Origin: Isoptericola halotolerans
GTDB lineage: Bacteria > Actinomycetota > Actinomycetes > Actinomycetales > Cellulomonadaceae
DNA: 64,000 nt
Direction of reading: 5' to 3'
NCBI RefSeq assembly: GCF_003003075.1
Contig: NZ_PVTX01000001.1
Coordinates: 558,001-622,000, forward strand
In this document: positions 33,711 to 44,488 of the stretch, piece after piece
How positions within the stretch are numbered: position 1 is the stretch's first letter
How the letters are laid out: the number at the start of each line of letters is the position of its first letter
The notes under the pieces: model-generated
The model's database searches: none
Seen by the model: the letters and a program-made list of their open reading frames with translations, nothing else
What the model was told of the DNA's origin: nothing
Program-made: the position numbers and the translations under genes

Positions 33711-35178
33711 GCACCCAGGAGTTCCTGCTCCCGGACCTCGGCGAGGGGCTGACCGAGTCCGAGGTGGTCGAGTGGCGCGTGGGGCCGGGCGACACCGTGA
33801 CGCTGAACCAGGTGATCGCCGAGGTCGAGACCGCCAAGGCGCTCGTGGAGATCCCCTCGCCGTACGCGGGGGTCGTCGCCCGGCTGCACGCCGAGGAGGG
33901 GCAGATCGTCGAGGTCGGCGAGCCGCTCGTCACCTTCGAGCTCGAGGTGACCGAGGGCGCGAACGGCACGCCGGCCGCCCACGACGGGCCGGCGCCCGCC
34001 ACGGAGGAGCCCGCTGCGGCATCACCCGAGGAGTCCGCCTTCGCGTCGTCGGGGTCCGCGGACTCGTCGGCCTCGTCCGCCTCCGCGGCATCACCCGAGG
34101 AGTCCGCCGCCGAGGAGTCCCGGCCCAACCTGGTCGGCTACGGCGCACGCGCGGCCCGGCGCGGCCGCCCGACCCGCCGCCCGCGCAAGCCCGTCGCCGT
34201 GCCCGGTGTGCCGCCGTCGGACGGCGTGGCCCCGCGCGCCACAGCCACCCGCCGCGCGACCCCGGGGGTACGGGCGATGGCTCGTCGACTCGGCGTCGAC
34301 CTCACGCAGGTCACCGGGTCCGGCCCGGACGGGCGCATCGTGCGCGACGACGTGGAGGCGGCCACCCACCCGGAGGCCGGCACCCACCCCGACCGCTCGG
34401 AGCCCGTCGAGACCCGCGAACCGGTGCGCGGTGTGCGCAAGCACACCGCCGCCGCGATGGTCGCCAGCGCGGCGATCCCGCAGGCCACGGTCCACCTGAC
34501 CTGCGACGTCACCGCGCTCACCGACCTGCTGGCCCGGCTGCGGGAGCACCCGCGCGCGGCCGGCACCCGGCTGACCGTGCTCGCCCTGGTGGCCCGCGCG
34601 GTCTGCGTGCTGCTGCCCGATCACCCGGCGCTCGTCACGCGCTGGGAGGAGTCCGACGACGGTCCGCAGCTCGTGCGCCCGGCGCACGTCCACCTGGGGA
34701 TCGCGGTCGCCACGGACCGTGGCCTCGTGGTGCCGCACGTGCCGCACGCCGACGAGCTGTCCCTGGTCGGGCTGGCGCGGGCGCTCGGCGAGCTCGCGGC
34801 CACGGCCCGCGCCGGGCGCACCCGGCCGGAGCGGCTCACCGGCGGCACCCTGACCCTCACCAACGTGGGGGTGTTCGGGGTCGACGCGGGCAGTCCGCTG
34901 CTCAACCCCGGCGAGTCGGCGATCCTCGGCATCGGGCGCCTCGCGCGCCGGCCGTGGGAGCACGCGGGCGAGATCGCCCTGCGGCAGACGGTGACGCTCA
35001 GCCTCACGTTCGACCACCGGGTGGTCGACGGCGAGCAGGGCGCCCGGTTCCTCGCCGACCTGGGGGCGCTGCTCGCCGACCCCGCGCTCGCGCTGCTGCT
35101 CGGCGGTTCCGACGGTGCGGACGGTGCGGACGGTGCGGATGGTGACGGCACGCCGGCGGCCGGCGCGGGGCGTGGCGC

Positions 35179-35182
<4 letters not shown>
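33707..35182 (+). CDS. bkdC: Branched-chain 2-oxoacid dehydrogenase E2 (acyltransferase)
   Basis: A 491-residue E2. One N-terminal lipoyl domain (about 5-80, lipoyl Lys in ETAKALVE), an Ala/Ser/Glu linker containing a duplicated ASPEESA block, a peripheral-subunit-binding domain ([21 protein letters not shown]), and a catalytic CoA-acyltransferase domain ending in [18 protein letters not shown] with the catalytic His. A C-terminal Gly/Ala/Asp tail comes from a 9-bp repeat. ATGA overlaps on both sides. The E3 lipoamide dehydrogenase is not in the operon and must be shared. Confidence 0.94.
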
Positions 35183-36846
<1,664 letters not shown>

Positions 36847-36851
36847 GGGCT

Positions 36852-39038
36852 GTGCCGACCGAGATGTTCACCACCGTGCTGGTCGCCAACCGCGGCGAGA
36901 TCGCCTGCCGGGTGATCGGCACCCTGCGCCGCCTCGGCATCCGCTCCGTCGCGATCCATGCAGGACCGGCCGAGGGCGCCGACGCCGGCTCCCGCCACGT
37001 GCGCGAGGCCGACGTCGCGGTCTCGCTCGGCGGTGAGGCCGGTGCTCGCGCGTACCTGGACGTCGAGGCCGTCGTGGCGGCCGCCGTCGCGACCGGGGCC
37101 GAGGCGATCCACCCCGGCTACGGCTTCCTGTCGGAGAACCCCGAGCTCGCCCACGCGTGCGAGCGTGCCGGCATCGCCTTCGTCGGCCCGCCGGCCGGCG
37201 CGATCGAGGCCATGGCCGACAAGGTCGCGGGCAAGCGCATCGTGGCCGGCCGCGGCGTGCCCGTGCTGCCGGGCACGCTCGACGACGGGCTCGACGACGA
37301 CGCCCTCGTGGCCGCCGCCGACGACGTCGGCTTCCCCCTGCTGGTCAAGCCCGTCGCCGGCGGCGGTGGCAAGGGCATGGTCGTCGTCAGTTCCGCCGAC
37401 GAGCTGCCCGCGGCGCTGGCGTCCGCACGGCGGGTGGCGACGTCCGCGTTCGGCGACGACGGGCTCCTGCTCGAACGGCTCGTGGAACGCCCGCGGCACG
37501 TCGAGGTCCAGGTGCTGGCGGACGCCCGGGGAAGCGTGGTGCACCTCGGCGAGCGCGAGTGCACCCTGCAGCGCCGACACCAGAAGATCATCGAGGAGGC
37601 GCCGTCGCCCGTGGTCGACGCCGCGACGCGCGACCGGCTCGGCGCGGCGGCCTGCGAGGTCGCCCGCTCGGTCGGGTACGTCGGCGTGGGGACCGTCGAG
37701 TTCCTCGTGCCCGCGGACGCCCCGGACGACTTCGCGTTCATCGAGATGAACACCCGCCTGCAGGTGGAGCACCCGGTCACCGAGATGGTCACCGGCCTGG
37801 ACCTGGTCGAGGCCCAGCTGCGGGTCGCCGCCGGGGAGCCGCTGTGGTTCACCCAGGACGACGTGCGGATCACCGGGCAAGCGATCGAGGCCCGGGTGTA
37901 CGCCGAGTCCCCGGCGCGCGGGTTCCTGCCGTCGGTGGGCCGCGTGGACGTGTTCGACGACGCGGGGGTGGGTGCCGGCCCGGAGGCGTTCCCGCTCCGG
38001 CTCGACGCCGGTGTCGCGAGCGGCGACGAGGTGTCCGGCGACTACGACCCGATGCTCGCCAAGGCCGTCGCCCACGGGGTGGACCGGGACCAGGCCCTCG
38101 CCCGGCTGGACGGGCTGCTCGCCCGGACGGCGGTGCTCGGCGTGGAGACGAACGTCGGGTTCCTGCGTGACCTGCTCGCCGACCCGGACGTCCGCGCGGG
38201 CAAGCTCGACACCGGCCTGGTGGACCGTTTCACGACCGACCTGTCAGAAGGTGGCGCGGGTGGGCAGCCACCAGGTCCTGACAGCTCGTGGGTGGTGGCG
38301 GCGCTGCTGGACCTGGGCGGGCCCACCACCCGGTCGTCCGGCACGGCCGACCCGTGGGTCGCCGACGGGTGGCGGCTCAACGCGCCCCGTGCCCCCCGCC
38401 CGGTCGCACTGCGCGACCCCGCCGGGGACGTCCATGACCTCGCCGTGACCGGCCACCGCGGCGACGCCGTCGTGGTGCGCGACGGCGGTGCACCGGTCCG
38501 CGCCGGGCTGCGGCCCGCCGGAGGTCCGGCGCACCGGTGGTTGCTCACCGAGCTGTCAGGACGTGGCGCGGGTATGCCTCGACCAGGCTCTGACAACTGG
38601 CGCGCTCCAGAGTCGTCAGGACGTGGCGCGGGTATGCCTCGACCAGGCTCTGACAGCTCGCGGGTGGAGACCGTGGCCGCGGTCCGCGTCGGCGACACCG
38701 TCTGGGTGGCCCGCGCCGGCCGGACCACGCGCTTCACCGTCCTGGACCGCGCTGCCCGGGCCGCGCTGCGCCGGAGCGAGCGGGCCACGACCGGCGACCC
38801 GGACGCACCTGCCGCCGGTCCCACCGAGATCCGGGCCCAGATGCCCGGCACGGTCACCGCCACCCACGCCGCAGGTCCCGTCGAGGCCGGCGCCGCCGTC
38901 GTCGTCGTCGAGGCCATGAAGATGGAGCACCCCCTCACCGCACCCGCCGCAGGGACCCTGCGTCTCGTGGTGCACCCGGGCGACCAGGTCCGCCTCGACC
39001 AGGTGGTCGCCGTCGTCGAACCCGAAGGAGCGTCATGA
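36852..39038 (+). CDS. Methylcrotonyl-CoA carboxylase-type alpha (biotin carboxylase + BCCP)
   Basis: A 728-residue alpha subunit. Biotin carboxylase domain (about 5-460) with VANRGEIACRV, HPGYGFLSENPELA, the ATP loop KPVAGGGGKGMVVV, ERECTLQRRHQK and MNTRLQVEHPVTEM; C-terminal biotinyl domain with VEAMKMEHPL. It carboxylates biotin for the beta subunit. It is longer than usual because the connecting region contains three copies of a 44-bp element (residues about 464-478 and 568-602), giving repeats such as GRGAGMPRPGSD. GTG start with GAGG just upstream; ATG at 36864 is the alternative. It overlaps the dehydrogenase start (ATGA). Confidence 0.92.
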   Translation: MPTEMFTTVLVANRGEIACRVIGTLRRLGIRSVAIHAGPAEGADAGSRHVREADVAVSLGGEAGARAYLDVEAVVAAAVATGAEAIHPGYGFLSENPELAHACERAGIAFVGPPAGAIEAMADKVAGKRIVAGRGVPVLPGTLDDGLDDDALVAAADDVGFPLLVKPVAGGGGKGMVVVSSADELPAALASARRVATSAFGDDGLLLERLVERPRHVEVQVLADARGSVVHLGERECTLQRRHQKIIEEAPSPVVDAATRDRLGAAACEVARSVGYVGVGTVEFLVPADAPDDFAFIEMNTRLQVEHPVTEMVTGLDLVEAQLRVAAGEPLWFTQDDVRITGQAIEARVYAESPARGFLPSVGRVDVFDDAGVGAGPEAFPLRLDAGVASGDEVSGDYDPMLAKAVAHGVDRDQALARLDGLLARTAVLGVETNVGFLRDLLADPDVRAGKLDTGLVDRFTTDLSEGGAGGQPPGPDSSWVVAALLDLGGPTTRSSGTADPWVADGWRLNAPRAPRPVALRDPAGDVHDLAVTGHRGDAVVVRDGGAPVRAGLRPAGGPAHRWLLTELSGRGAGMPRPGSDNWRAPESSGRGAGMPRPGSDSSRVETVAAVRVGDTVWVARAGRTTRFTVLDRAARAALRRSERATTGDPDAPAAGPTEIRAQMPGTVTATHAAGPVEAGAAVVVVEAMKMEHPLTAPAAGTLRLVVHPGDQVRLDQVVAVVEPEGAS
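38241..38284. repeat. 44-bp element, copy 1, inside carboxylase alpha gene
   Basis: Ends are inverted repeats CTGTCAG / CTGACAG. The interior (AGGTGGCGCGGGTGGGCAGC) is a variant of copies 2 and 3 and can form its own GGTGGC/GCCACC hairpin. It is read through in frame. Confidence 0.75.
38553..38596. repeat. 44-bp element, copy 2, inside carboxylase alpha gene
   Basis: Begins CTGTCAG and ends CTGACAA. The interior is identical to copy 3. Copies 2 and 3 start 60 bp apart, so the pair keeps the reading frame. Confidence 0.8.
38613..38656. repeat. 44-bp element, copy 3, inside carboxylase alpha gene
   Basis: Begins TCGTCAG and ends CTGACAG. With copy 2 it encodes the duplicated GRGAGMPRPGSD block, between conserved carboxylase sequence and the biotinyl domain. 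Confidence 0.8.
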
Positions 39039-40228
39039 TCGCCGATACCGCCGCCACCGTCCTGACCGACGGGCAGCGCAAGCTCAGCCAGACGGTGCGG
39101 GAGTTCGCCGACGAGGTCGTCGCGCCCGCCGCCTACCAGTACGACACGGAGCGCCGGCTGCCGATGGAGATCATCGCGCAGATGGGCGAGCTCGGGCTGT
39201 TCGGGCTGCCGTTCCCGCGCGAGGTGGGCGGGCAGGACCAGGACTACGTCTCCCTGTGCCTCGCCGTCGAGGCGCTCGCCCGCGTCGACCAGTCCATCGC
39301 CGTGACCCTCGAGGCCGGCGTGGGGCTCGGCATCATGCCGATCTACCGGCACGGCACGCCCGAGCAGAAGGAGCGCTGGCTGCCGGACCTGGTGGCCGGC
39401 CGGGCGCTCGCGGCGTTCGGGCTCACGGAGGCCGGTGCCGGGTCCGACGCCGGGGCGACGCAGACCCGGGCCCGGCTCGAGCGTGGTGCCGCGGGCGACG
39501 AGTGGGTCATCGACGGGACCAAGCAGTTCATCACCAACTCCGGGACCCCGATCACCAGCGTCATCACCATCACCGCCGTGACGGGAGAACGGGTCGGCAG
39601 CGACGGTGCCGTGCGCCCCGAGCTGTCCTCCATCCTGGTACCCGCCGGCACGCCCGGCCTGACGGTCGGGGAGCCGTACGACAAGGTCGGCTGGCACACG
39701 TCCGACACCCACCCGCTGACGCTCGACGGCGTCCGCGTGCCGGCGTCGAACCTGCTCGGCGAGCGGGGCCGCGGGTACGCGAACTTCCTGCGCGTGCTCG
39801 ACGAGGGGCGGATCGCGTTCGCCGCGCTGGCCACCGGCGCCGCCCAGGGCTGCCTCGAGGAGGCGCTGCGGTACGCCCACGAGCGCACGGTGTTCGGCCA
39901 CCCGATCGGCAGCAACCAGCACGTCGCCTTCACGCTCGCGCGGATGCAGGCCCGGGTGCACGCGGCGCGGCTCTGCTGGCTCGACGCGGCGCTGAAGCTC
40001 ACCCACGGCAAGCCGTTCAAGGCCGAGGCGTCCGTCGCGAAGCTCACCGCCGGCGAGGCCGCGATGGCGAACGCCCGTGACGCCTCGCAGATCTTCGGCG
40101 GCTACGGGTTCCTCAACGCCAACCCGGTGGCCCGGCACTACCGCGACTCGAAGATCCTCGAGGTGGGGGAGGGCACCACGGAGGTGCAGCTCATGATCAT
40201 CGCCCGCGACCTGGGGCTCGCCTCATGA
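39035..40228 (+). CDS. Acyl-CoA dehydrogenase (branched-chain type)
   Basis: A 397-residue FAD acyl-CoA dehydrogenase: AFGLTEAGAGSDAGATQT (FAD/substrate loop), DGTKQFITNSG, and the C-terminal signature QIFGGYGFLNANPVARHYRDSKILEVGEGTTEVQ. In this operon it probably oxidises isovaleryl-CoA or another branched acyl-CoA made by the dehydrogenase complex. It starts within the carboxylase stop (ATGA). Confidence 0.93.
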   Translation: MIADTAATVLTDGQRKLSQTVREFADEVVAPAAYQYDTERRLPMEIIAQMGELGLFGLPFPREVGGQDQDYVSLCLAVEALARVDQSIAVTLEAGVGLGIMPIYRHGTPEQKERWLPDLVAGRALAAFGLTEAGAGSDAGATQTRARLERGAAGDEWVIDGTKQFITNSGTPITSVITITAVTGERVGSDGAVRPELSSILVPAGTPGLTVGEPYDKVGWHTSDTHPLTLDGVRVPASNLLGERGRGYANFLRVLDEGRIAFAALATGAAQGCLEEALRYAHERTVFGHPIGSNQHVAFTLARMQARVHAARLCWLDAALKLTHGKPFKAEASVAKLTAGEAAMANARDASQIFGGYGFLNANPVARHYRDSKILEVGEGTTEVQLMIIARDLGLAS

Positions 40229-40707
40229 GGGACGAGATCCAGCGGGGCCTCTACTACGACGAGCTCGACGAGGGCGTGCGGTACGTGCACCGTCCGGGCC
40301 GTACGCTCACCGAGGCCGACAACACGCTGTTCACCTCGGTGACGATGAACCCGCAGGGGCTGCACCTGGACGCGGCGTGGGCGGCGACGCAGCCGTTCGG
40401 CAAGCCGTTGGTGAACTCGATGCTCACGCTCGCCACGCTGGTCGGCCTGAGCGTCGCCCATCTGACCCGCGGCACGATCGTGGCGAACCTGGGCTTCGCG
40501 GAGGTCCGCTTCCCTGCGCCGGTGTTCCACGGCGACACCCTCTACGGGGCGACGACGGTGCGCGACCGCCGGCTCTCGGAGTCCCGCCCCGGCACGGGGA
40601 TCGTCACGCTCGAGCACGTCGGGACCAACCAGGACGACGTCGAGGTCGCCCGGGCGGTGCGCACGGTCATGATGTGGACCCGCCGCGGGCACGAGGAGGA
40701 GCGGTGA
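40225..40707 (+). CDS. MaoC-family hydratase
   Basis: A 160-residue hot-dog-fold hydratase (TEADNTLFTSVTMNPQGLHLD, LVNSMLTLATLVGLSVAHL). The Asp/His of the MaoC catalytic motif are in ADNTLF and HLD. It would hydrate an enoyl-CoA or mesaconyl-type CoA ester in the branched-chain pathway. ATGA overlap upstream, GTGA overlap downstream. Confidence 0.9.
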   Translation: MRDEIQRGLYYDELDEGVRYVHRPGRTLTEADNTLFTSVTMNPQGLHLDAAWAATQPFGKPLVNSMLTLATLVGLSVAHLTRGTIVANLGFAEVRFPAPVFHGDTLYGATTVRDRRLSESRPGTGIVTLEHVGTNQDDVEVARAVRTVMMWTRRGHEEER

Positions 40708-41579
40708 GCCCGGAACCGTTCGTCCTCGGCCCCGCGCTGCTGTTCTGCCCGGCCGACCGCCCCGACCGTTTCGACAAGGCGGCGCAGCGGGCCGACGCCG
40801 TGATCCTCGACCTGGAGGACGGCGTCGACCCGGCGGCACGACCGGCCGCCCGCCGGGCGCTGCAGGAGCACCCGCTCGACCCGGCGCGGACGGTGGTGCG
40901 CGTCAACGCCGTCGGGACGCCCGACCACGAGGCCGACCTGGCGGCGCTCGCGGGCACCGCGTACACCACGGTCATGCTGCCGAAGGCGGACGGCCGGTTC
41001 GTGGGGCCGCTGCTGCGGGCCGACGGCGCTCCCTACGCCGTGGTCGCCCTGTGCGAGACGGCGGCCGGCGTGCTCGCCGCGCCGGCGCTCGCGATGCGTC
41101 CCGACGTGGTGGCCCTCGCATGGGGCGCCGAGGACCTCGTGGCCTCCCTCGGCGGGACGTCCAGCCGCCGTCCCGACGGCACCTACCGCGACGTGGCGCG
41201 GCACGCCCGGTCCACCGTCCTGCTGGCGGCCGGCGCGGTCGGCAAGGCCGCGGTCGACGCCGTGCACGTCGACCTCGACGACCTCGACGGGGTGCGCGCC
41301 GAGGCCGTCGACGCCGCGGCCTGCGGGTTCACCGCCACGATGTGCGTGCACCCGCGCCACGCGGCCGTGGTCCGCGAGGCCTACACCCCGCCGGCCGAGG
41401 AGGTCGAGCGTGCCCGCCGGCTGCTCGAGGGCGCCGGGGTGCCGCCGTCGGGCGGGGCGGCGCGCGTCGAGGGGCAGATGGTCGACGAGCCGCTCCTGCG
41501 GCACGCGCGCACGGTGCTCGACCGGGCGGCGCGCAACGACGCTGCCGTGGCGGCCGACGGCGTCCCCACCGAGCGTTAG
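40704..41579 (+). CDS. HpcH/HpaI / citrate-lyase-beta-like CoA ester lyase
   Basis: A 291-residue TIM-barrel lyase of the CitE-like group: LLFCPADRPDRFDKAA, ADAVILDLEDGVDP (Mg-binding Asp/Glu), VMLPKAD, ALCETAAGVLAAPALA, WGAEDLVASLGG, and CVHPRHAAVV. Such enzymes cleave malyl-, citramalyl- or methylmalyl-type CoA esters. Following MaoC it may act on the hydrated product, as in mesaconyl-CoA and leucine/itaconate routes (inference). GTG start overlaps the MaoC stop; last gene of the operon. Confidence 0.88.
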   Translation: MSPEPFVLGPALLFCPADRPDRFDKAAQRADAVILDLEDGVDPAARPAARRALQEHPLDPARTVVRVNAVGTPDHEADLAALAGTAYTTVMLPKADGRFVGPLLRADGAPYAVVALCETAAGVLAAPALAMRPDVVALAWGAEDLVASLGGTSSRRPDGTYRDVARHARSTVLLAAGAVGKAAVDAVHVDLDDLDGVRAEAVDAAACGFTATMCVHPRHAAVVREAYTPPAEEVERARRLLEGAGVPPSGGAARVEGQMVDEPLLRHARTVLDRAARNDAAVAADGVPTER

Positions 41580-41630
41580 GGTGCTGTGCGGCGGGCGCCC
41601 GGCCCGCCGCGGACGGCAGGGAGGTGCCCG

Positions 41631-42236
41631 GTGGAGCTGTCCCTGGTGCTCGGCCCGATGAAGTCCGGCAAGTCGCTCGACCTCATCGCGCAGGTCGCCC
41701 CGCTGGCGTACTCCCGGCTGAGCTGCGCCGTCGTGCAGTCGGCGCGGCACGTGCGCGACGCCCGGATCGTCTCGCGCACCGGCGCCTCGCTCCCGACGAT
41801 CAAGCTCGAGACGCTCGAGCCGCTGCTGCACACCACCGAGGACGTCGTCGCGATCGACGAGGTGCACATGTTCACCCCCGCGGACGTCCGCGTCGTCGAG
41901 GAGCTGGTGCTGCGCGGCACGCGGGTGCTCGCCTGCGGCATCGACCTGGACCACCGTGGCGAGCTGTTCGCGACGATCCGGGCCCTGCTGGAGCTCGGCC
42001 CCACGGACGTGCGCTACCGCCGCGCCGTGTGCGACCGCTGCCAGGACCTGCACGCGGCGTTCACCCAGGTGCTCAGCGGCGGCGTGCCGTTCCTCGAGCC
42101 GCTCGGCGCGTCGGAGCCGCTGCCCGACGACGGCACGTTCACCTACGAGGCGCTGTGCCGCCGGTGCTTCGTGCTCCCCGAGACGGCGATCGTCACGGGC
42201 TCGCCGGGGGTGCCGCGGGCGTCGGCGCACCCGTAG
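41631..42236 (+). CDS. tdk: Thymidine kinase (type II)
   Basis: A 201-residue thymidine kinase: P-loop GPMKSGKS (8-15), Walker B AIDEVHMF, the CGIDLDHRGELF lasso start, and four zinc-binding cysteines in CDRCQ and CRRCF. It phosphorylates thymidine or deoxyuridine for salvage. GTG start with GGGAGGTG just upstream; a longer frame lacks support. Its last 44 nt overlap the convergent MarR gene. Confidence 0.93.
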   Translation: MELSLVLGPMKSGKSLDLIAQVAPLAYSRLSCAVVQSARHVRDARIVSRTGASLPTIKLETLEPLLHTTEDVVAIDEVHMFTPADVRVVEELVLRGTRVLACGIDLDHRGELFATIRALLELGPTDVRYRRAVCDRCQDLHAAFTQVLSGGVPFLEPLGASEPLPDDGTFTYEALCRRCFVLPETAIVTGSPGVPRASAHP

Positions 42237-42744
42237 CGGGACCAGGGGGTCCGGGGGAGGCGGGCGGCACCCAGCCCCCGTCGCTCCGGATGGCGCGTGC
42301 GATGCGCCGGCTGGCCTCGCGCAGGTGCCGGGTCTGCGGCGCCGTCAGACGGTCGAGCACCAGCCGCCGGACCGTGCGCACGTGTCCCGGGGTCGCCTCC
42401 TCGACCGTGTCCCGTCCCTGGTCGGTGAGGGTCGCCAGCGTGAACCGTCCGTCGGTGGGGTCGGGTGCGCGCCGCATCCATCCCTTGGCCTCGAGGCGCG
42501 TGACGGCGCGCGACAGCCGGGACAGCGAGCTGTTCGCGTAGCTCGACAGGACGCTCATCCGCAGGGTGCGGTCGGATGCCTGCGCGAGCGCGTACAGCAC
42601 CCCGTACTCGAAGTGCGTCAGCTGCGCGTCGCGCTGGAGCTGGGCGTCGAGGGCCGCCGGCAACCACTCCATCACCGTGGCCAGCGCGGCCCAGGTCTCG
42701 AGCTCGTCGCCGGTCAGCGGTGTGGTCGGGTCCGCTTCGGTCAT
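42193..42744 (-). CDS. MarR-family transcriptional regulator
   Basis: A 183-residue MarR protein (LTHFEYGVLYALAQ, LSSYANSSLSRLSRAVTRLEAKGWMRR, DPTDGRFTLATLTDQG) with a Pro/Ala-rich C-terminal tail that lies antisense to the thymidine kinase end. It is divergent from the SDR gene, and a perfect 18-bp palindrome (42809-42826) lies between, so it likely represses that gene and itself. ATG start; the longer upstream frame runs into the promoter region. Confidence 0.92.
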   Translation of the reverse strand: MTEADPTTPLTGDELETWAALATVMEWLPAALDAQLQRDAQLTHFEYGVLYALAQASDRTLRMSVLSSYANSSLSRLSRAVTRLEAKGWMRRAPDPTDGRFTLATLTDQGRDTVEEATPGHVRTVRRLVLDRLTAPQTRHLREASRRIARAIRSDGGWVPPASPGPPGPATGAPTPAAPPASP

Positions 42745-42808
42745 GCGTCCAGCGTAGCGGCCGGCAGGCTCCAGTGACTTGCTCAGGAAACTCAAAGCGT
42801 CTAGTTTT

Positions 42809-42826
42809 CACTTGACTGATCAAGTG
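42809..42826. promoter_or_regulatory. MarR operator palindrome before the SDR gene
   Basis: CACTTGACTGATCAAGTG has perfect 7-bp arms (CACTTGA/TCAAGTG) and a 4-nt centre, lying 35 nt before the SDR start. TTGACT within it can serve as a -35 box, so binding would block the promoter. Confidence 0.75.
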
Positions 42827-42860
42827 ACTGCCTCGATGGTGGTCGCAGAGGGGGGACGTC

Positions 42861-43652
42861 GTGGACCTGGAGCTGGTCGGCAAGAGAGCCTTCGTCAGCG
42901 GTTCGACGCAGGGCATCGGCTTCGCGATCGCCGAGGCGCTGCTGCAGGAGGGCGCGGCGGTGGTCGTCAACGGCCGGGACGAGCACCGGGTGCGGACGGC
43001 GGTCGACCGGCTGACGGAGTCCGTCCCGGAGGCGGACGTCACCGGCATCGCCGCCGACTTCGCCGATCCCGAGCAGGTGCGGGCGCTGCTGACCCGCCTG
43101 GGAGCGGTGGACGTCCTGGTGAACAACGTCGGGGTGTTCGACGTCAAGGACTTCCTCGAGATCTCCGACGAGGAGTGGCAGCACTACTTCGACGTCAACG
43201 TCATGAGCGCCGTCCGGCTCTCCCGCCACGCGCTCGGGCACATGCTCGGGAACGGGTGGGGGCGCATCATCTTCGTGGCCAGCGAGTCGGGCGTGGACGT
43301 CCCGGCCGACATGACCCACTACGGCCTGACCAAGGCGGGCCTCCTCGCGCTGGGCAACGGCCTGGCCAAGACCACGCGGGGCAGCCGCGTCACCGTGAAC
43401 ACCATCGTCGGCGGGCCGACGTACTCCGACGGCGTCGCCCGCGCGGTCGAGCAGCTCGCCCGGGATCAGGGCATGCCCGCCGACGATCTCAAGGAGGCGA
43501 TCGTGGCCGGCAACCGGACGTCGCTCCTCCAGCGCTTCATCGAGCCGGCCGAGATCGCCACCCTGGCGGTCTACCTGGCCAGCCCCCGTTCCGCCGCCAC
43601 GAACGGTGCCGCCCTGCGCGCCGACGGCGGAACGCTGACGACGCTGCTCTGA
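42861..43652 (+). CDS. Short-chain dehydrogenase/reductase
   Basis: A 263-residue SDR: GSTQGIG cofactor motif (14-20), NNVGVFD, catalytic Ser in ASESGVD and Tyr/Lys in HYGLTKAG, and a C-terminal AATNGAALRADGGTL typical of the classical FabG-like group. The substrate is unknown; MarR control suggests a role in handling a reactive carbonyl or aromatic compound. GTG with GAGGGGGG upstream. Confidence 0.92.
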   Translation: MDLELVGKRAFVSGSTQGIGFAIAEALLQEGAAVVVNGRDEHRVRTAVDRLTESVPEADVTGIAADFADPEQVRALLTRLGAVDVLVNNVGVFDVKDFLEISDEEWQHYFDVNVMSAVRLSRHALGHMLGNGWGRIIFVASESGVDVPADMTHYGLTKAGLLALGNGLAKTTRGSRVTVNTIVGGPTYSDGVARAVEQLARDQGMPADDLKEAIVAGNRTSLLQRFIEPAEIATLAVYLASPRSAATNGAALRADGGTLTTLL

Positions 43653-43657
43653 GCCGG

Positions 43658-43674
43658 CCGGCAGGGCCTGCCGG
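43658..43674 (+). terminator. Short hairpin after the SDR gene
   Basis: CCGGCAGG-G-CCTGCCGG, 6 nt after the SDR stop, is a compact GC-rich palindrome likely to end the transcript. Confidence 0.5.
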
Positions 43675-43728
43675 ATCGCCCGTGGACGCACCCGGGCCGG
43701 CATCCCGGGTCCGTGGCACGATCATGCC

Positions 43729-44457
43729 GTGACGACGACGCATCCCGACGAGTCCGGCAACCCGTACCGTGTCCTGGTGCTCACGGGCCGCGGCCGCTAC
43801 GAGGACCCGTGGCACGACCACGCCGCGACCAGCCACCGCCTCGCGCTCGTGCTCGCCGAGCTCGAGCTCGGCGGCCGGGGGACCGACGTCGTCGTCCGCT
43901 CCGTGTTCCCCGACGCCCTGGCCGACCTCGCCGACGTCGACCTGGTCGTCGTCAACGCCGGCACGTCCTGGCCCGGCTTCCTCGAGGCCGGCATCGGGCC
44001 CGACGACGACGCGTGGGCGCCGTTCCACGTGGATCTCGAGGCGTGGGCGCGTGACGGCGGGCGGGTCCTGGCCGTGCACCAGTCGGCGAACACCTTCGGC
44101 GACGCGCCGGGCTGGGAGGAGGTCCTCGGCGGTCGGTGGGTGTCCGGGACGTCGTACCACCCGCCGTTCGGCCCGGCCACGGTGACGCTGGCGACCGGCG
44201 GGCACCCCATCGTGGCCGGGTCCGACGCGACCGTCGAGCTGCTCGACGAGCGGTACTGCGCCCTCCGGGTCGCGAAGTCGACCGAGGTGCTCGGCTGGGT
44301 GCCGGACGACGACGGCACGCCCCAGCCCGTGGTCTGGGCGACCGAGGCCCACGGCGGACGCACCGTGTACTGCGGGCTGGGCCACGACGCGCGCGCCTAC
44401 GACTCGGCGGGCTACGTGCGGCTGCTGCTGCGGGCCGCCACCTGGCTGCTGGCGTAG
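43729..44457 (+). CDS. ThuA-domain protein
   Basis: A 242-residue protein of the ThuA-like glutamine-amidotransferase-fold group (VLVLTGRGRYEDPWHDHAAT, VNAGTSWPGFLEAG, GRVLAVHQSANTF, WATEAHGGRTVYCGLGHD). In family members the domain works on oxidised (keto) sugars, often beside Gfo/Idh/MocA enzymes. Here no such gene adjoins it, though three occur elsewhere in the window. No ribosome site; CACGAT ends 6 nt before the GTG. Confidence 0.85.
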   Translation: MTTTHPDESGNPYRVLVLTGRGRYEDPWHDHAATSHRLALVLAELELGGRGTDVVVRSVFPDALADLADVDLVVVNAGTSWPGFLEAGIGPDDDAWAPFHVDLEAWARDGGRVLAVHQSANTFGDAPGWEEVLGGRWVSGTSYHPPFGPATVTLATGGHPIVAGSDATVELLDERYCALRVAKSTEVLGWVPDDDGTPQPVVWATEAHGGRTVYCGLGHDARAYDSAGYVRLLLRAATWLLA

Positions 44458-44488
44458 GCCGCCCCTCGTCCGGGCCTAGGCTGGTGCC

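Noticed and set aside
38553-38656. Insertion sequence inside the carboxylase gene
   Set aside because: The element is only 44 bp, has no transposase and the frame stays open; it is reported as a repeat instead.
41381-41580. Extra small gene at the end of the CoA lyase
   Set aside because: Only shadow frames with Arg/Ser-rich translations and no ribosome sites.
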